A stretch of 64,000 nucleotides of DNA, from NCBI GenBank assembly GCA_958510875.1, contig OY294072.1:3348001-3412000 (forward strand), in the 5' to 3' direction. This document shows, one piece after another, positions 1 through 10,737 of the stretch (within the stretch, counting starts at the first letter, position 1; each line of letters opens with the position of its first letter). The position numbers and the translations under genes were made by a program. The notes beneath the pieces were generated by a model, which had not been told where the DNA came from, ran no database searches, and worked only from the letters and a program-made list of their open reading frames with translations. This stretch comes from Endomychus coccineus (taxonomy: Eukaryota > Arthropoda > Insecta > Coleoptera > Endomychidae).

Positions 1-229
1 TTGATGTTTCATTTACATTTAGATGTAGCTGCAATATTATTATTGATATCTATTCACATGTAGTTACAATATATTCATTTCTCATTATTAGAATCTAATA
101 GGAATTTATTTTTCCCTCGATTAGTTTGAATATAAGCACATTCAACACTTAGTTATTGGAATAATATTCATTGTAACTGTTGTGTTGAAGAATGATAAAT
201 TTTCGATAATGATATGATTATGTGAACCC
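1..229. other. AT-rich DNA without recognisable gene
   Basis: No coding signal is visible. This stretch does not align by eye with the inner end of the element D terminal repeat, so it is probably the interior of element A or an unrelated insertion. Confidence 0.4.
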
Positions 230-2611
230 GTGAAAAAAAAATGTGGTTATCATTATAACTTTTACGCGACTGTTTGTCTACATGTTTTTAACTAGTATAT
301 ATATATTTACATATAAACGCTTTAACGTATGGAGTTTGTAAAAGTCGTGCTTGTGAAGGAAAATAGTATAGATTGCTAATGGAGATATTTATATTATTAT
401 TATTAGTATTTTATTCCTCATCAGCCCATCATAGTTCGTGAACGATGATGACGTCATAGGCTGTTGAATCACGTGCTAAACAAGTGTCTGAATGTTGATA
501 AAGATCGCTTATGAAGATATTATAGCTCTACTCAATATTCAGACTTTTATGAAGCATGTGTTTGAATGTCATATAGATTAGCGCTTATGAAGATATTCAT
601 ATGATTATTATTATTATCCACATCTATTCCTCATCCTGCCATCATAGTTCTACCTCTTGAGTGGTTGGGGAAATGAGTTCAATCTCTATAAAGCTCCCCC
701 GCATATATGTTTCCATTGAAATTGATTGAATTTTATAAAAAAAGCTGTCTGTCCGTCAGTCTGTCTGTTCCTATGAAGGAATGTGTGTCGATGAAAATGT
801 TTTTATTATTAGTGTATTTTTGCATAATGAAAAAATTATATTAGCACATCTATATGTTTAAGATGATTAGAGATGTATTTTGTTATATAGCAATCGAGCT
901 GTACAGACAGTTCGAATAATCATCGTGATGCGTAACACCGCTTCATCTAGATTCTGTATAGGTATTGGGCTCCAACCCACCCGCACCTATATATTGTATA
1001 CCTCGAATTACCGAATTCGCCGCAAATCTTATTATATAACGTTTACAGCGCCTATATGGTACTACGTTAATAATTATCAACAATATTTTCATCGCCAGCA
1101 GCTAGATTTCGGGTCATATTATGCGATTTACAATCAATATGATTCGAATATATATACATACTACATGTTTGATTTAAAATAAAGTATTCTCATTGCGTTT
1201 TTGAAGGTGATCGGCGTAACTTCCTTATCATTCATACCAGCTGTAGCTCTACCGCAAAATATGATAGTGGATATTGTTCAACCTGCAACAAATTTAGCAT
1301 AAACTTATTTGATTCATGTCGGATAATTTATGTAACATACATGAATGAATATAATATTATAGCGAATTATGTTTACTTCGGAACTAATTTTGGAAAAACA
1401 TTTTATATGTTCATATTACTTTCGGATAACTTATGAAACTACTTTAACATTGAAGGATCGCGCATCATTACGATAATTTCAAGTTGAATACATTACTCTT
1501 GGAGATGATTTAGCACAACCTTATCGCTCAAGTGAGCTTATGATGCATACTCATAATATTATAACGAATATTGTACTCGCTAGTACTAATCAAGCAAAAC
1601 ACCCTTAGATGATTTAATAGTTATTTCTGCAAACGCTTCATAATATCGCTATTATGAGAAGCAGCATTTTTGTAAACTATCACATGTTAGATGTTATGAC
1701 CCCTTATTGAAGACTTGTGGAGCAGCCGATGCATCGCGACCGATATCATTATAACTCAGACAAAACCCCTGCGACTAACGGCATGTACAAACAACCCCAC
1801 ATTTCATTGAAAACTCCTGCAAGGTAGATACCTCACTGAAGCCCTGCTTGATAGACATCATTATACCTGCACACTCTGGGTAACCTCACATACACACCTG
1901 TCTCGTTTGAGACCGCGCCAGCTTCATTCAAATTCACATGACTGACGTCATACATAAATAACCTGTATAACCTCACATTCCATACCCCATTGAAGTCTCC
2001 CAACTCTATTTTGTATACTGAAAAATAATATTCATATATCTATATGTTTAAGATGATTGAAATCGCATTTTGTAATATAGCAATCAAGAAAGGTACAGAC
2101 AGCTTGAATAAACGTCTTGAAAGTAATTTCCTTATAAACATTCCATCTATGCATTCAAGGAGCAGCAGCCCTCCCATGATACCTCCTATGAATACCCGCC
2201 TCTTTCAAAAATCACGTGACTGACAGCATACATAAACAGCGCCATTATAACTCTTTCAAAACCCCTATGGCTAGCGCTATGAAGTCTCACATGCCATACC
2301 TCGCTGTAGATCCCGCGACATACACTTCATCCCCACACGTTCAAACATCTCCACGACTGACGTTATGTACAAACACTCCCATTATAACTCTTCCAAAACC
2401 CCTATGGCTAGCGCTATGAAGTCTCACATTCCATACCTCGTTGTAGAGCTCGCGCCATACACTTCGCCCCCTTCGTGTTCAAACACCCACACGGCTGACG
2501 TCATGTATAAACAACTACCTGTACCACATAGGCTGCAATATACTCGCACTTATCACTCAGACCGGATACCCCGCGGTTATATCTACAACATTAAAATTGC
2601 TTGTTCTCAAT

Positions 2612-2790
2612 TCCTCCATAGCTGAGCAGTTAAGGAGCTGGCTTTGGATTTCATTTCTCGGGTTCGATTCCCGTGTGTGGAAAAATATTTCGTTTTCAGT
2701 AGGAGTGCATTAAATTGTTCAAGTCCACCTTCGCGGTTAAGCCGCCTAACTTTAGAGTTTATTTTCCAGGTTCGAATCTCGGTATGTAGA
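2612..2790 (+). repeat. tRNA-like pol III modules in TIR A
   Basis: Two modules are visible. The first has an A-box-like TAGCTGAGCAG at 2619-2629 and a perfect B-box-like GGTTCGATTCC at 2661-2671. The second keeps a B-box-like GGTTCGAATCT near 2769 but has lost a good A box. No full cloverleaf can be folded by eye, so a functional tRNA is not claimed. Confidence 0.5.
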
Positions 2791-3015
2791 AAAATCATTT
2801 CAGTAGAATGTGAGTACTCAGATACCTAATTCATAGACTTCAGATTGCCCCGACCATAGTTAAGGAAGATCCAAGGACAGATGGTTAGTTCACAGACTTG
2901 ACCCGACCATAGTTAAGGAAGAACCATAGACAGATGACTAGTTCACAGACTTCGGGAACCATAGACATATGACCAGTTCACAGAACCATATACTACCTAC
3001 CCCTATCGATATTAC

Positions 3016-3025
3016 TGCGCATGCG
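3016..3025. promoter_or_regulatory. Conserved GCGCATGC palindrome near TIR tip
   Basis: TGCGCATGCG lies about 120 bases inside the element tip and is also present in the TIRs of elements C and D. The word resembles the NRF-1/erect-wing consensus. Function is inferred only from conservation among copies. Confidence 0.35.
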
Positions 3026-3144
3026 TGATTGTGGATGACCTTGGAATGGACCGTTTTCTGACAATTTGAACCTTAGATTTCCTTATGGAGATTTACATGC
3101 AAAATAGGGTGATTTTCAGCCCGAACTGTCCTAGCACATCTACT

Positions 3145-3792
3145 ATGTTTAGCCTTACTTATTCGTACCACATCTCCAACGTTGTATGTGTGAGGCAGAG
3201 CTAACTTGATGTGTAAGTATTATCGCTTCAATATCTCGCTCTCAATGTGTTTCGTCACTTTCATTGGATCCATATTTATAGTACTATGTTCACGTTTATT
3301 ATATTTTTCTGTGGTTTCTTCAAGTATATCAAGCCATTTGTATTTCCCGCTAAGACTGAAATGTTTGTAGAGCGATTCCTTTAACGTTCGAATGACACGT
3401 TCAGCAATGGCTGCTTTTTTCACACTATACGTATTATAATGATTGATATTATGTTTCTTCAATAGATCGTTAAAGTGTTTATTGAAGAATCCTTTTCCCT
3501 GATCGCTTTGCAGATTCCTAGGCTTACGATGTCCTTCTAGCAATATAAAACTGACCGCTTTCCGAACCTCTTCGGCTGATTCCGTTTTCAGCGAGCGTGT
3601 CCATAGAAATTTCGAGGAACAATCGATCATAACCAAAATGTATTTGAATCCTCTATTTTCAAGAGCGTAATTACCCATTTCAGCCAGATGCATTTGCCAC
3701 AAATCATCCAAACCTTTTATGATTGTTCTGCGTCGTTTGAAATTCTTCCTACTCGGCTTATGAAGCTCATGCACAACTTGTTCTCTACTCAT
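3145..3792 (-). pseudogene. Polinton-type integrase (rve), disrupted and truncated
   Basis: This is a retroviral-type (DDE, RNase H fold) integrase, the enzyme that inserts Polinton/Maverick DNA. Visible in the translation are a first acidic motif (VMIDCSSK), a second (QSDQGKGF) and a glutamate motif (AERVIRTLK) at spacing typical of the rve fold. An in-frame TAA near 3217 interrupts the frame. Beyond it the same frame continues into a chromodomain-like C-terminal stretch with a GDVVRISK motif. The frame is cut off exactly where the tip of element A begins (3144/3145). The gene belongs to element B and precedes, on the minus strand, the same gene series as in element D. Confidence 0.85.
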
Positions 3793-3809
3793 CTCATCAA
3801 TGTGGAAAT

Positions 3810-4457
3810 CTAGTGTAGAATTAATTTTCTGGGTATATTCACAGGATTTGGAGATATACGTTTCACAGAGCCCTGCTTTGTTGTTGTGGATGATGAGGGT
3901 CTCTTCTTAGAAGGTTCCACAGATGTCATCCGTCTAACGCCTCCACTTCACTAGTAATGTCATTTAGACGCATGTTCACACTGTTAAATGTGTTATTGAT
4001 CTCTTTCAATTCATTTCTGTTTTCCCTCACACTATCACTGATTGTTTTATACTCTGATTTCATATAGATTCCCATTCCATTATATTTATTCTGAATGTCC
4101 ATCAGATGTTTATCAATGTTGAGAATAACCTTCTCATTCGTTAATTTATGTTAATCCAGATCCTTTGATATCTTTGATCAAATTATCAACCCTAACATTG
4201 AAGGTATCTTCAAGGCTGGTTTTCGTTTTCAGATTCAGTTTGTGTGTTGATTTATCAACATATACTTTATTTTCAACATCTCCATCATCATTCGGTGATT
4301 TTACGTTGCACAATCTACGATTTTCCATATCATAACTTCCATCGCTCGTTAGGAATAATCCTTGTCCGTGAACTTGTTTGAAATTATTATTAAATATATT
4401 TGTATCATATATCCACATGAAAGAGGAGGCTCTGCCAAACTTTTCCATTGAAACCAT
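3810..4457 (-). pseudogene. Fibre-like protein, element B copy (broken)
   Basis: This is homologous to the intact frame at 39195-39848 of element D: the same N-terminal block (FGRASS...MWIYDTN), the GSYDMENRRLCNVKSPNDD segment and a coiled-coil-rich second half. The copy is broken by a short deletion and frameshift around 4140-4150, after which the remaining similarity continues in another frame to 3810. See the element D entry for the functional reasoning. Confidence 0.7.
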
Positions 4458-5496
4458 CTCTATAACTGTGATGATTTTTTCTTACACTCGGTTTTTTTTC
4501 AATTACACCCGCCTCCATCAATTCTTCTATTATAGAGATTATCTCGTTGTGATGGTTATTGTTACCAGCGTGCGAGGATGCAACAACAAGTCTCAGTCTA
4601 TCCACAATTTCGTTAACGTCATCCCAACAAACATATTCGATTGGTTTCTCGTTATATTCAAGCATATCATTTTTGATATATGCATTTCCAGTGTATGTTT
4701 TGGACCTTGGTCTATTCATGGAATTAATCAAAGGTTTCAGTACATGTTTGTATTCTACAGTGTTTCTTATTCGATCAGCTGGATCGTTATCACGTCTATG
4801 GGAAATAGTTATTTCCATCATTTGACTGTAATTTTTTTTATCTTCCACGGTGTAGGTGTCAGGTAGAACATCTCTGTAGAATATCAAATTATACAGTCAT
4901 GTGAACGGAGTACCCTTAATAATTATATTACTCTCACTATCAATTTCAATAGATTAATTACCCATGAACCATTTATCTAAAGTCGAATTATATTGCAAAA
5001 CCATTTTATCATCGTATCTCTTGATATCATCATCCAATATAAATCCTTCAAAGTAATAATGTGCTAATGTGGGGTATTGTTGCAGAAACTCCTCTGTAGC
5101 CGCTGCATTATCTTTCTTAAGTTTTCTGAATTCTTCACGAATCTGATCGATAGTAGGTTCGGGGGTAAACACATCCTCTTCAGTATCTGGGATGTTATAT
5201 ACGAATTCTTCCCCTTCAGTTACAATATTTGGGATTGGTATGTTCTCCATTTGTGTTGCTGCAGAAACAATACTTTTAGACTTGATCAACGAATTTTGTT
5301 TGATTATTTCAGCATTTTTCGCAATTTCCTCCAGAGGCTTAGATACATTCTTGAACACATTATCTGGAATTGTATCATTTTCAGCTTTACCCAATTTCAT
5401 AGCCATATGTTTTTTCCTCACAACGTTTGCTAGCTCCCAAATTTTTCTCTTCAATTGTTGTTTTTCTTTTAACATGTTACTCACACCCACGTTCAT
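4405..5496 (-). pseudogene. DUF8207-like structural protein, element B copy (broken)
   Basis: This is homologous to 38158-39211 of element D. It begins with a lysine-rich, possibly helical N-terminus, followed by an acidic linker, then a conserved part carrying YRDVLPDTYTVED and HRR...DPADRIR. A stop after KWFMGN and a small lesion near 4900 split it into two frames, 4954-5496 and 4405-4887. The normal stop is lost, so the frame runs past the start of the fibre-like gene. I recall the family under the label DUF8207 in insect Maverick-type elements. The role is unknown, and the label is unverified. Confidence 0.65.
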
Positions 5497-5538
5497 GCTG
5501 AGCGGTTTGTCTATTTCAAATGATAGTATATATACATG

Positions 5539-6250
5539 TTAGATGAATATATAGCTATCAAAACTTTTGCGATAACGTCCTTTGTTCATATCACAGTCTT
5601 TGTTTATCATAAGGAATCCATATTTATCTTTCCAACATGCGCTACACATCTCTTTGAATTTCTCGAGTGACATGTCGGTACTTACATGATCGGTAAATAT
5701 ATGTTTCAAATTGAGTTCATCCTGTTTGAAAATAATCAAGCAATTGGCATTGTCGCGCAATCCATGTTTTAGACATTTAGCAAAAGACTGACAAAGATAG
5801 AAACTATCAATTGAGTTGTGTCTCCCTCTTGAAAAATAAGAACGAATTTTCTCCTGTTTCTCATCCATTACATCATCGAATATTATTACCGAATTAGGTT
5901 TCGCTTCTGTGGGGTCTATGACGTTATCACTTCCAGTATATGGAAAATATCCAAGCCCATCAATTTTCTCCGATGTTTCCTCCAGTAACTGGTATTTTGG
6001 TTGGTGTAAAGACTTTGAATAGATGTACACGTTTTCAAATTTCAAGCCGTTTGCATCTTACAATAGAGATAACATCGCATTCGTTTTCCCACAATTACTT
6101 GGACCACATATTATTGTTCGTAGAGTATTTGGCAGCAAAGAGCTGTGCCGTCGTGTTTCAATGCTTGACCCAAAGTTCATAATATTCAACTAGTCGTTTT
6201 GCTTAACAATCTTCATTATGCCTAAAGGTGAATCGAAATCAAACTGAAAC
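5539..6250 (-). pseudogene. A32/FtsK-HerA-type packaging ATPase, element B copy
   Basis: This is homologous over its whole length to the intact 241-residue ATPase of element D (37390-38115). The Walker B segment (IIFDDVM) and the C-terminal part ending in a KSFDSYIFI-type tail are open at 5539-6045. Upstream a nonsense codon (TAA, near 6058-6060) separates this from the Walker A region, and further lesions follow. It is therefore a dead copy of the predicted capsid DNA-packaging motor. It lies directly upstream, on the minus strand, of the DUF8207-like gene, as in element D. Confidence 0.8.
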
Positions 6251-6295
6251 ATATGTTAATAAGCATTTGTTTATCTATTAGTTGATGATGTTATA

Positions 6296-6694
6296 TTGTG
6301 TATGTCCGAGCACTTCTACCATGTAACTGTCAAAAGCAAGTATCAAAGACGTGGTAAATTTGTCCGAATGTTGAAACACGTGTATGAAAGTTGGAGCACG
6401 TTTCTGAATATTGAAGCATGTGTTAAACACGTATCTGAATTTTGGAGCACGTGTCACTCAATAGAACTAGATGCTCATTCATATTATTCTATTGCACAAG
6501 CTGATCTAAATTTGAAACATATATATATTGATCATGTGGGAACTGATATGACTTTTGGAGAATTCAAAAATATATGTTCATACTGTATGAATTTTTATGT
6601 ATTGTTAAAGATGATGCTATCGATAAAGGAAGATATAGGAAGTGTTTTGATAATTTCATACATCTATAAACTATTTTGTGAAATGAAAAACTAA
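6296..6694 (+). pseudogene. Chimeric remnant: penton-like piece fused to ATPase piece
   Basis: The frame contains, after CACGTG-type repeat sequence, a short segment matching the N-terminal part of the penton-like protein of element D (IELD.HSYYSIA). This runs directly into a segment matching the ATPase C-terminal third (LNLKHI..DHV.TDM). Both pieces read on the plus strand, opposite to the rest of element B. This is a rearranged remnant and probably not a functional gene. The breakpoint lies within about 10 residues at roughly 6500-6512. Confidence 0.65.
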
Positions 6695-6892
6695 TGAGAA
6701 ACTATTCAATAGATGTTTGAACCTGTTCAATACCTGTTTGGAACTGTTTAATAGCTGTTTCAAGCTGTTCTTGAGCTGTTTAATAGCTGTTTGAAACTGT
6801 TTAATTCTTGGTTAATTCGATATATATGAACCTACTTTATTCAATCTTGTAAATATATTAATATAATAAGAATCTTGACCCAGTATGAATTA

Positions 6893-7235
6893 TATAAAAA
6901 ATTTTCGGGAATCAGGTCACATCAACACTCTGTTATAAATGTTCGTCTTCACGTACGTTTCGGTCTCACGACCATCATCAGAAGACTTAATATTGTATCG
7001 TTTACGATACAATATTAAAGATACAATTTTCGGTTATTCATGGTTCTGTTCGTTTCGACGGCGTGAGCTTTTTGATTGAAGATTGTGCGATATGGACGCT
7101 TGTGCTAATTAGTTTTAGTTAACCCCTTTTTAACAAAAAAGTCTTCTGATGATGGTCGTGAGACCGAAACGTACTTAAAGACGAACATTTATAACAGAGT
7201 GTTAATGTGACCTAATTCCCGAGAAATTTTTATGT
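6893..7235. mobile_element. Foldback element with hammerhead-like cores
   Basis: Long inverted arms (roughly 6908-6985 and 7141-7218) share the blocks GGTCACAT.AACACTCTGTTATAAATGTTCGTCTT and the segment GTCTTCTGATGATGGTCGTG. The spacer holds a second small palindrome around 6994-7030. The left edge starts with TTGACCCAGTATG, shared with copies at 20330-20760. The right arm reads CTGATGA (7146-7152), a 4-bp stem GGTC/GACC with loop GTGA, then GAAAC (7166-7170). This matches the conserved hammerhead ribozyme core. Confidence 0.7.
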
Positions 7236-7239
7236 CAAT

Positions 7240-7690
7240 ATACTGAAAAATTATATATTTTGAAAATTAACGAATCAGTCTATTCTGATTATTCGATAAT
7301 AAAACCCAAAAATTAATTAGATCTCATAATCATAATATTTACACTATTGAGCAAAATGAAATTGTTTTAAGCGCTTGTGATAATAAACGCTATATTATTG
7401 AAAATTATTAAACGTTACCTTAGGGACATTATTCTATTCCAGAGGTGGAGGATGAAGAAAATGATTAGTTTTATATTAAATATTGTATATTACTTATAAG
7501 TATGCCTTATCTTTATTTTTATTATAATAATTATTTTATATAACATATAATATTTGGTTTTCTTATTTACTTATTTTCAGATAATTAGACGTATGAGTTA
7601 TATGATTGTAATATATGTATAATTGGGTACGTTTTTAAGAAAATTCAAATTATTTATATGATCATCCAATTTCTTCTTGAATATCATTCT
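7240..7690. other. AT-rich intergenic stretch
   Basis: No gene or clear repeat was seen between the foldback element and the 3' end of the secreted-protein gene. It is very rich in ATTAT words. Confidence 0.4.
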
Positions 7691-8473
7691 TCATGATGCA
7701 GGTTGAATTAATTTTGCTTCCAACATGCAATTTGATAATTTAGTTTTTGTTCGATGCAGCTCTTGGTAACAGCTCATATAATTCCACTCTAAATTTTTTA
7801 TTGAAATATTTAACGGTTCAGATAGGACAGATTCAGGTAGAACATCACGTCTATCTTTGTCAACTATAGTCAAACTGGATGTTTTCGATTTATTACATTC
7901 ATAATATTTAGATGCCCGAGTATCTGATTCAAATTTCAATCCGAGATTATTTGCAACACATGTAGATAAATCTGATCTACACTTTCGCAGAAGATTATTA
8001 GCGGGGGCATCTGTGTTTGTGGAAATGGTAGTGGCGGTAGGAGAACTTTCACAATATTTCTCGATATATGTATATTCCAATATATATTTACTATTCACAT
8101 CCAATAATTCCAAGGTTAAATTTTTCAATCTACTTTTACAAGTTGTGAGTTGAACATTTATAAAAGATATACGATGTTCATAATCATTTCTCACTTCTTC
8201 TTCTCTGGATAGAGGTTCAGGATGGGTAAAAACTCTATGACGTGGAGAATGATTTTTCCTCGGTGCGAAAATAGTAAAGGTAGGTCTTCGTTGATTCAAA
8301 TTTTCATATTCTAAATGGATGGAATCACTTCGATTCAAATTATGATTGAATGATGCACTTCCATTATCGAAATTAAATGTAGACTTATATAATATTACAT
8401 TCGATGAGAAAGTTCCAAGAAGTAAGGTTAGAGTTAACACAAACTTTACAAGTAACATACTATATGAATACAT
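7691..8473 (-). CDS. Predicted secreted coiled protein, unknown family
   Basis: This is an open frame of 260 residues. The N-terminus (about residues 1-24) is a hydrophobic run (LLVKFVLTLTLLLGTF) that looks like a signal peptide or anchor. The rest has no obvious second membrane segment. It contains several N-x-S/T sites and six or more cysteines in the second half (around CKSRL, YCES, LLRKCRSDLSTC, YYECN, YMSCYQ, LSNCML). The spacing suggests helical segments, possibly a secreted or surface glycoprotein. It is intact, unlike most frames in the region. It sits downstream of the RING and nuclease-like frames on the same strand, suggesting one cassette. I do not recognise the family. Confidence 0.6.
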   Translation of the reverse strand: MYSYSMLLVKFVLTLTLLLGTFSSNVILYKSTFNFDNGSASFNHNLNRSDSIHLEYENLNQRRPTFTIFAPRKNHSPRHRVFTHPEPLSREEEVRNDYEHRISFINVQLTTCKSRLKNLTLELLDVNSKYILEYTYIEKYCESSPTATTISTNTDAPANNLLRKCRSDLSTCVANNLGLKFESDTRASKYYECNKSKTSSLTIVDKDRRDVLPESVLSEPLNISIKNLEWNYMSCYQELHRTKTKLSNCMLEAKLIQPAS

Positions 8474-8512
8474 TTTTCATAATGATATATTTCTAACATT
8501 ACATCTATTTAA

Positions 8513-8731
8513 TTATCCTGGAGAAGAGTAGGGATGGAACACAATACCACGATAGTTATCGATAGATATTTTCGATATTATTATTCTCTTATCAGCACAC
8601 TCAAAGCAGTATATAATATTTAAATTGAATATACACTCTGAACAATACGATCTATGTTTACAAGGGCTGAAACTTGTATTAATCTCTTTTTTATTACTAA
8701 TTCCACAAAGCTTCATCATTTTGTTTCTCAT
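8513..8731 (-). CDS. Small RING-HC-like protein
   Basis: This is a 72-residue frame. The cysteine/histidine pattern is C9, then C24-x-H26-x3-C30-x2-C33-x8-C42-x2-C45, which matches the second to eighth ligands of a C3HC4 RING of the IAP type. The usual second ligand appears to be Ser12. RING domains of this kind bind zinc and act as ubiquitin E3 modules. In insect viruses and virus-like elements they occur at the ends of apoptosis inhibitors, but no BIR domain is visible here. It could be a free-standing viral-type RING, or the tail of a decayed larger gene. The missing ligand may have inactivated it. Confidence 0.55.
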   Translation of the reverse strand: MRNKMMKLCGISNKKEINTSFSPCKHRSYCSECIFNLNIIYCFECADKRIIISKISIDNYRGIVFHPYSSPG

Positions 8732-8801
8732 ATGAGTTCAGGATATAGACTGAGGGGAATAAAAAATCAATCTATTATTTATATCATTTATTATCATCGG
8801 T

Positions 8802-9330
8802 TTACAATAGTAGTAAATTTATAAGATAATTATGAATATGTAAGCTATTATTCACAGCACAGTAACAATTATTTGAAGTATGATTGTTGAAACAAAGAGG
8901 TTCACCCATTATCAGTTTTGGACAGTTGACATCATTTTCTAAATCTATAACAACCATCGATCCTCCATTAATTTCTTCCAAAAGTTGACTTATAGCTATC
9001 GATTTTTCTTTTCCTCTACCATATATACGATCGCTATTCATCTCAACTGTATGTTTTTTCAAAATATTCTTCAGTTCTCTATTCTTGATAAACCCACTAA
9101 CATATGGAATACAATGATGATTCCTCTCGAGATATCGAATTTGTCTCTAACAGTTTTCATCTAACTCGCTATATGGTTTGGGATAATTGAATAGGTAGTG
9201 ACTTGAATGTTTTCCATTCGTAATACACATTTCTTTTATTCTAAATTCAGGTACTATGAAGCCTTGTACATCTATCACAATGAACCTCCTATTGGTGAAT
9301 GTCGAATATTGGAGTGAGAGAATAAACTTA
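8802..9330 (-). pseudogene. Nuclease-like (VIDVQGF family) protein, one stop
   Basis: Reading the minus strand from about 9330 gives one continuous frame to 8802 with a single internal TAG near 9150. It starts with a FIVIDVQGF block, has a RYLERNHH block after the stop, then a YGRGKEKS segment, an IDLENDVNCPKL segment and a C-terminal H...C..CAV..N. The paralogue at 11608-12159 shares the same layout. From memory this is a protein family common in insect Maverick-type elements. The acidic VIDVQ start and the later I-Y-x-x-G-K and DLE blocks are reminiscent of an RNase H-fold (DEDD-type) nuclease, but that is inference. No good ATG start is visible upstream. Confidence 0.55.
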
Positions 9331-9374
9331 TCAAATCAATCTAAACAATGGCGGACCACTTCCGCGGAGGAAGT

Positions 9375-9665
9375 GGTCCCCTACTATTGAGATTAGTGTG
9401 AGCACGTGTCCGAGCATCATAGTTCGTGAACTATGATGATGACGTCACCGTCACAGGGGTTCCGTTCAAAATTGAGGTTAGGGTAAGCACGTGTGTGCAT
9501 GTTGGAGCACGTGTCTGAATATTGAAGCACGTGTCTGAACACGTGTCTGAATATTGAAGCACGTGTCTGAACACGTGTCTGAATGTTGAAGTACGTGTCT
9601 GAACACGTGTCTGAATATTGAAGCACGTGTTGGAATGATGAATCACGCGTTAAAACATGTGCATG
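9375..9665 (+). repeat. CACGTG tandem array, element C
   Basis: About ten copies of a 20-32 base unit of the type GAATATTGAAGCACGTGTCT are present. They are preceded by a palindrome ATAGTTCGTGAACTAT and TGACGTCA-like sequence near 9418-9450. It is the mirror image of the array at 36870-37262 in element D and lies between the nuclease-like gene and the element C terminal repeat. Open frames across it are repeat artefacts. Confidence 0.75.
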
Positions 9666-10135
9666 AATGTACTACCTAAATGAGTATATAATCGTTATAA
9701 TTATCGCATTTTATTCCTTATCCGCCCCATCGTCGTTTGTTAGCTATGATTGCCGGATTGAATCAGTTGCTGTCGCCGGTGACGTCATCATCATTCATAG
9801 ACTATGATCGTCGATGGTTTGGCTATTCTTCCAAAGACATTTCGATACTAATATCACAACACTTCTTGGTAAGTTCTTTCATTTGATACCTTTAAAGTGA
9901 TATTCAGATGGTTTTCATGCAGCATATTGATTTTTTTTTCAAGAAAAAGTTGGAAATTCGCATTCTGCACATCAACACCTTTCATTTGATACCCATAAAG
10001 CTATAGTTAGAGGTTTTTTTTTTCATTTACGGGCACAGTATGGAATTTTTTCCTGAAAAAGTTGAAAATTCACATGCTACGCGTCAAGACCTTTCATTTG
10101 ACATCCATAACGCTATACTTTCGAAAATAAAAATC

Positions 10136-10456
10136 TCAAACCCTTATCGCGGAAGATCGGTCGTACTGATCAATATGTAAATAGTATATTCTTATTCAGC
10201 ACATTGCGTAGATTTAGAATATGCAATAAAATAACCGAAAAATGTCGAACCCTTATTGCGGAAGATCTGTCAAACTGATCGATATATAAATAGTATATTC
10301 TTATCCAGCACATCGCGTAGATTCAGAATATGCAATAAAATAACCAAAAAATTCCAAACCCTTATCGCGGAGGATCGGTCGAACTGATCGATATATAAAT
10401 AGCATATTCTTATTCAGCACATCGCGTAGATTCAGAATATGCAATAAAATAACCAC
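10136..10456. repeat. Three tandem repeats of about 110 bases
   Basis: Units start at the CCCTTATCGCGGAAGATCGG word near 10141, 10250 and 10361. Each contains ATATATAAATAGTATATTC and a GCACATCGCGTAGATTCAGAATATGC-type block. Another repeat based on ACCTTTCATTTGATACC lies just upstream (near 9875, 9975 and 10090). All are internal to the element C terminal region. Confidence 0.75.
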
Positions 10457-10737
10457 TTCCTGTTTACTTCCATAATTTTAACATCTCATATTCGTTTTGA
10501 TCTGCGTGTGTGACGTCAGTTGAAAATAACAAGTCTCAAATTACTATTCTCAAACTAATTGTGTGACACAAAATGAAAATCATATTCTTTCGACTTGGAA
10601 TTATTATGAGCAAGGCTCAGTTCACCTTTACCCATAATCAAGGTGAAACAGGTGACATTAGGTTAGACACACCTTTAACGTATCAAACCTGAGGTGCACC
10701 GAAGCATATCTACTACATTAAAGACGATTGTTATCAT

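Larger units (their letters stand above)
230..3144 (+). repeat. Right TIR of Polinton-like element A
   Basis: The sequence is collinear with the right terminal repeat of element D (about 43230-45836), with indels. It ends in the same tip, CCTAGCACATCTACT, at 3144, matching the AG...CT ends expected of Polintons. Short reading frames inside it (for example 880-1182 and 2216-2625) have no family resemblance and are not called genes. Shared blocks include a TGACGTCA/palindrome segment near 440, tRNA-like modules near 2610-2790, short direct repeats built on CATAG words at 2830-3000 and a GCGCATGC palindrome at 3016-3025. The rest of element A lies left of the window. Confidence 0.85.

Noticed and set aside
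880..2625. Small frames in TIR A
   Set aside because: The corresponding positions in the D TIRs are not open, so no selection is visible.
2612..2690. Functional tRNA gene
   Set aside because: Box elements are good but the acceptor, anticodon and T stems do not form properly.
4378..5542. Plus-strand frames opposite the element B genes
   Set aside because: They are antisense shadows of the structural-gene pseudogenes.
9417..9646. Minus-strand frames over the element C array
   Set aside because: The same tandem-unit artefact as in element D.
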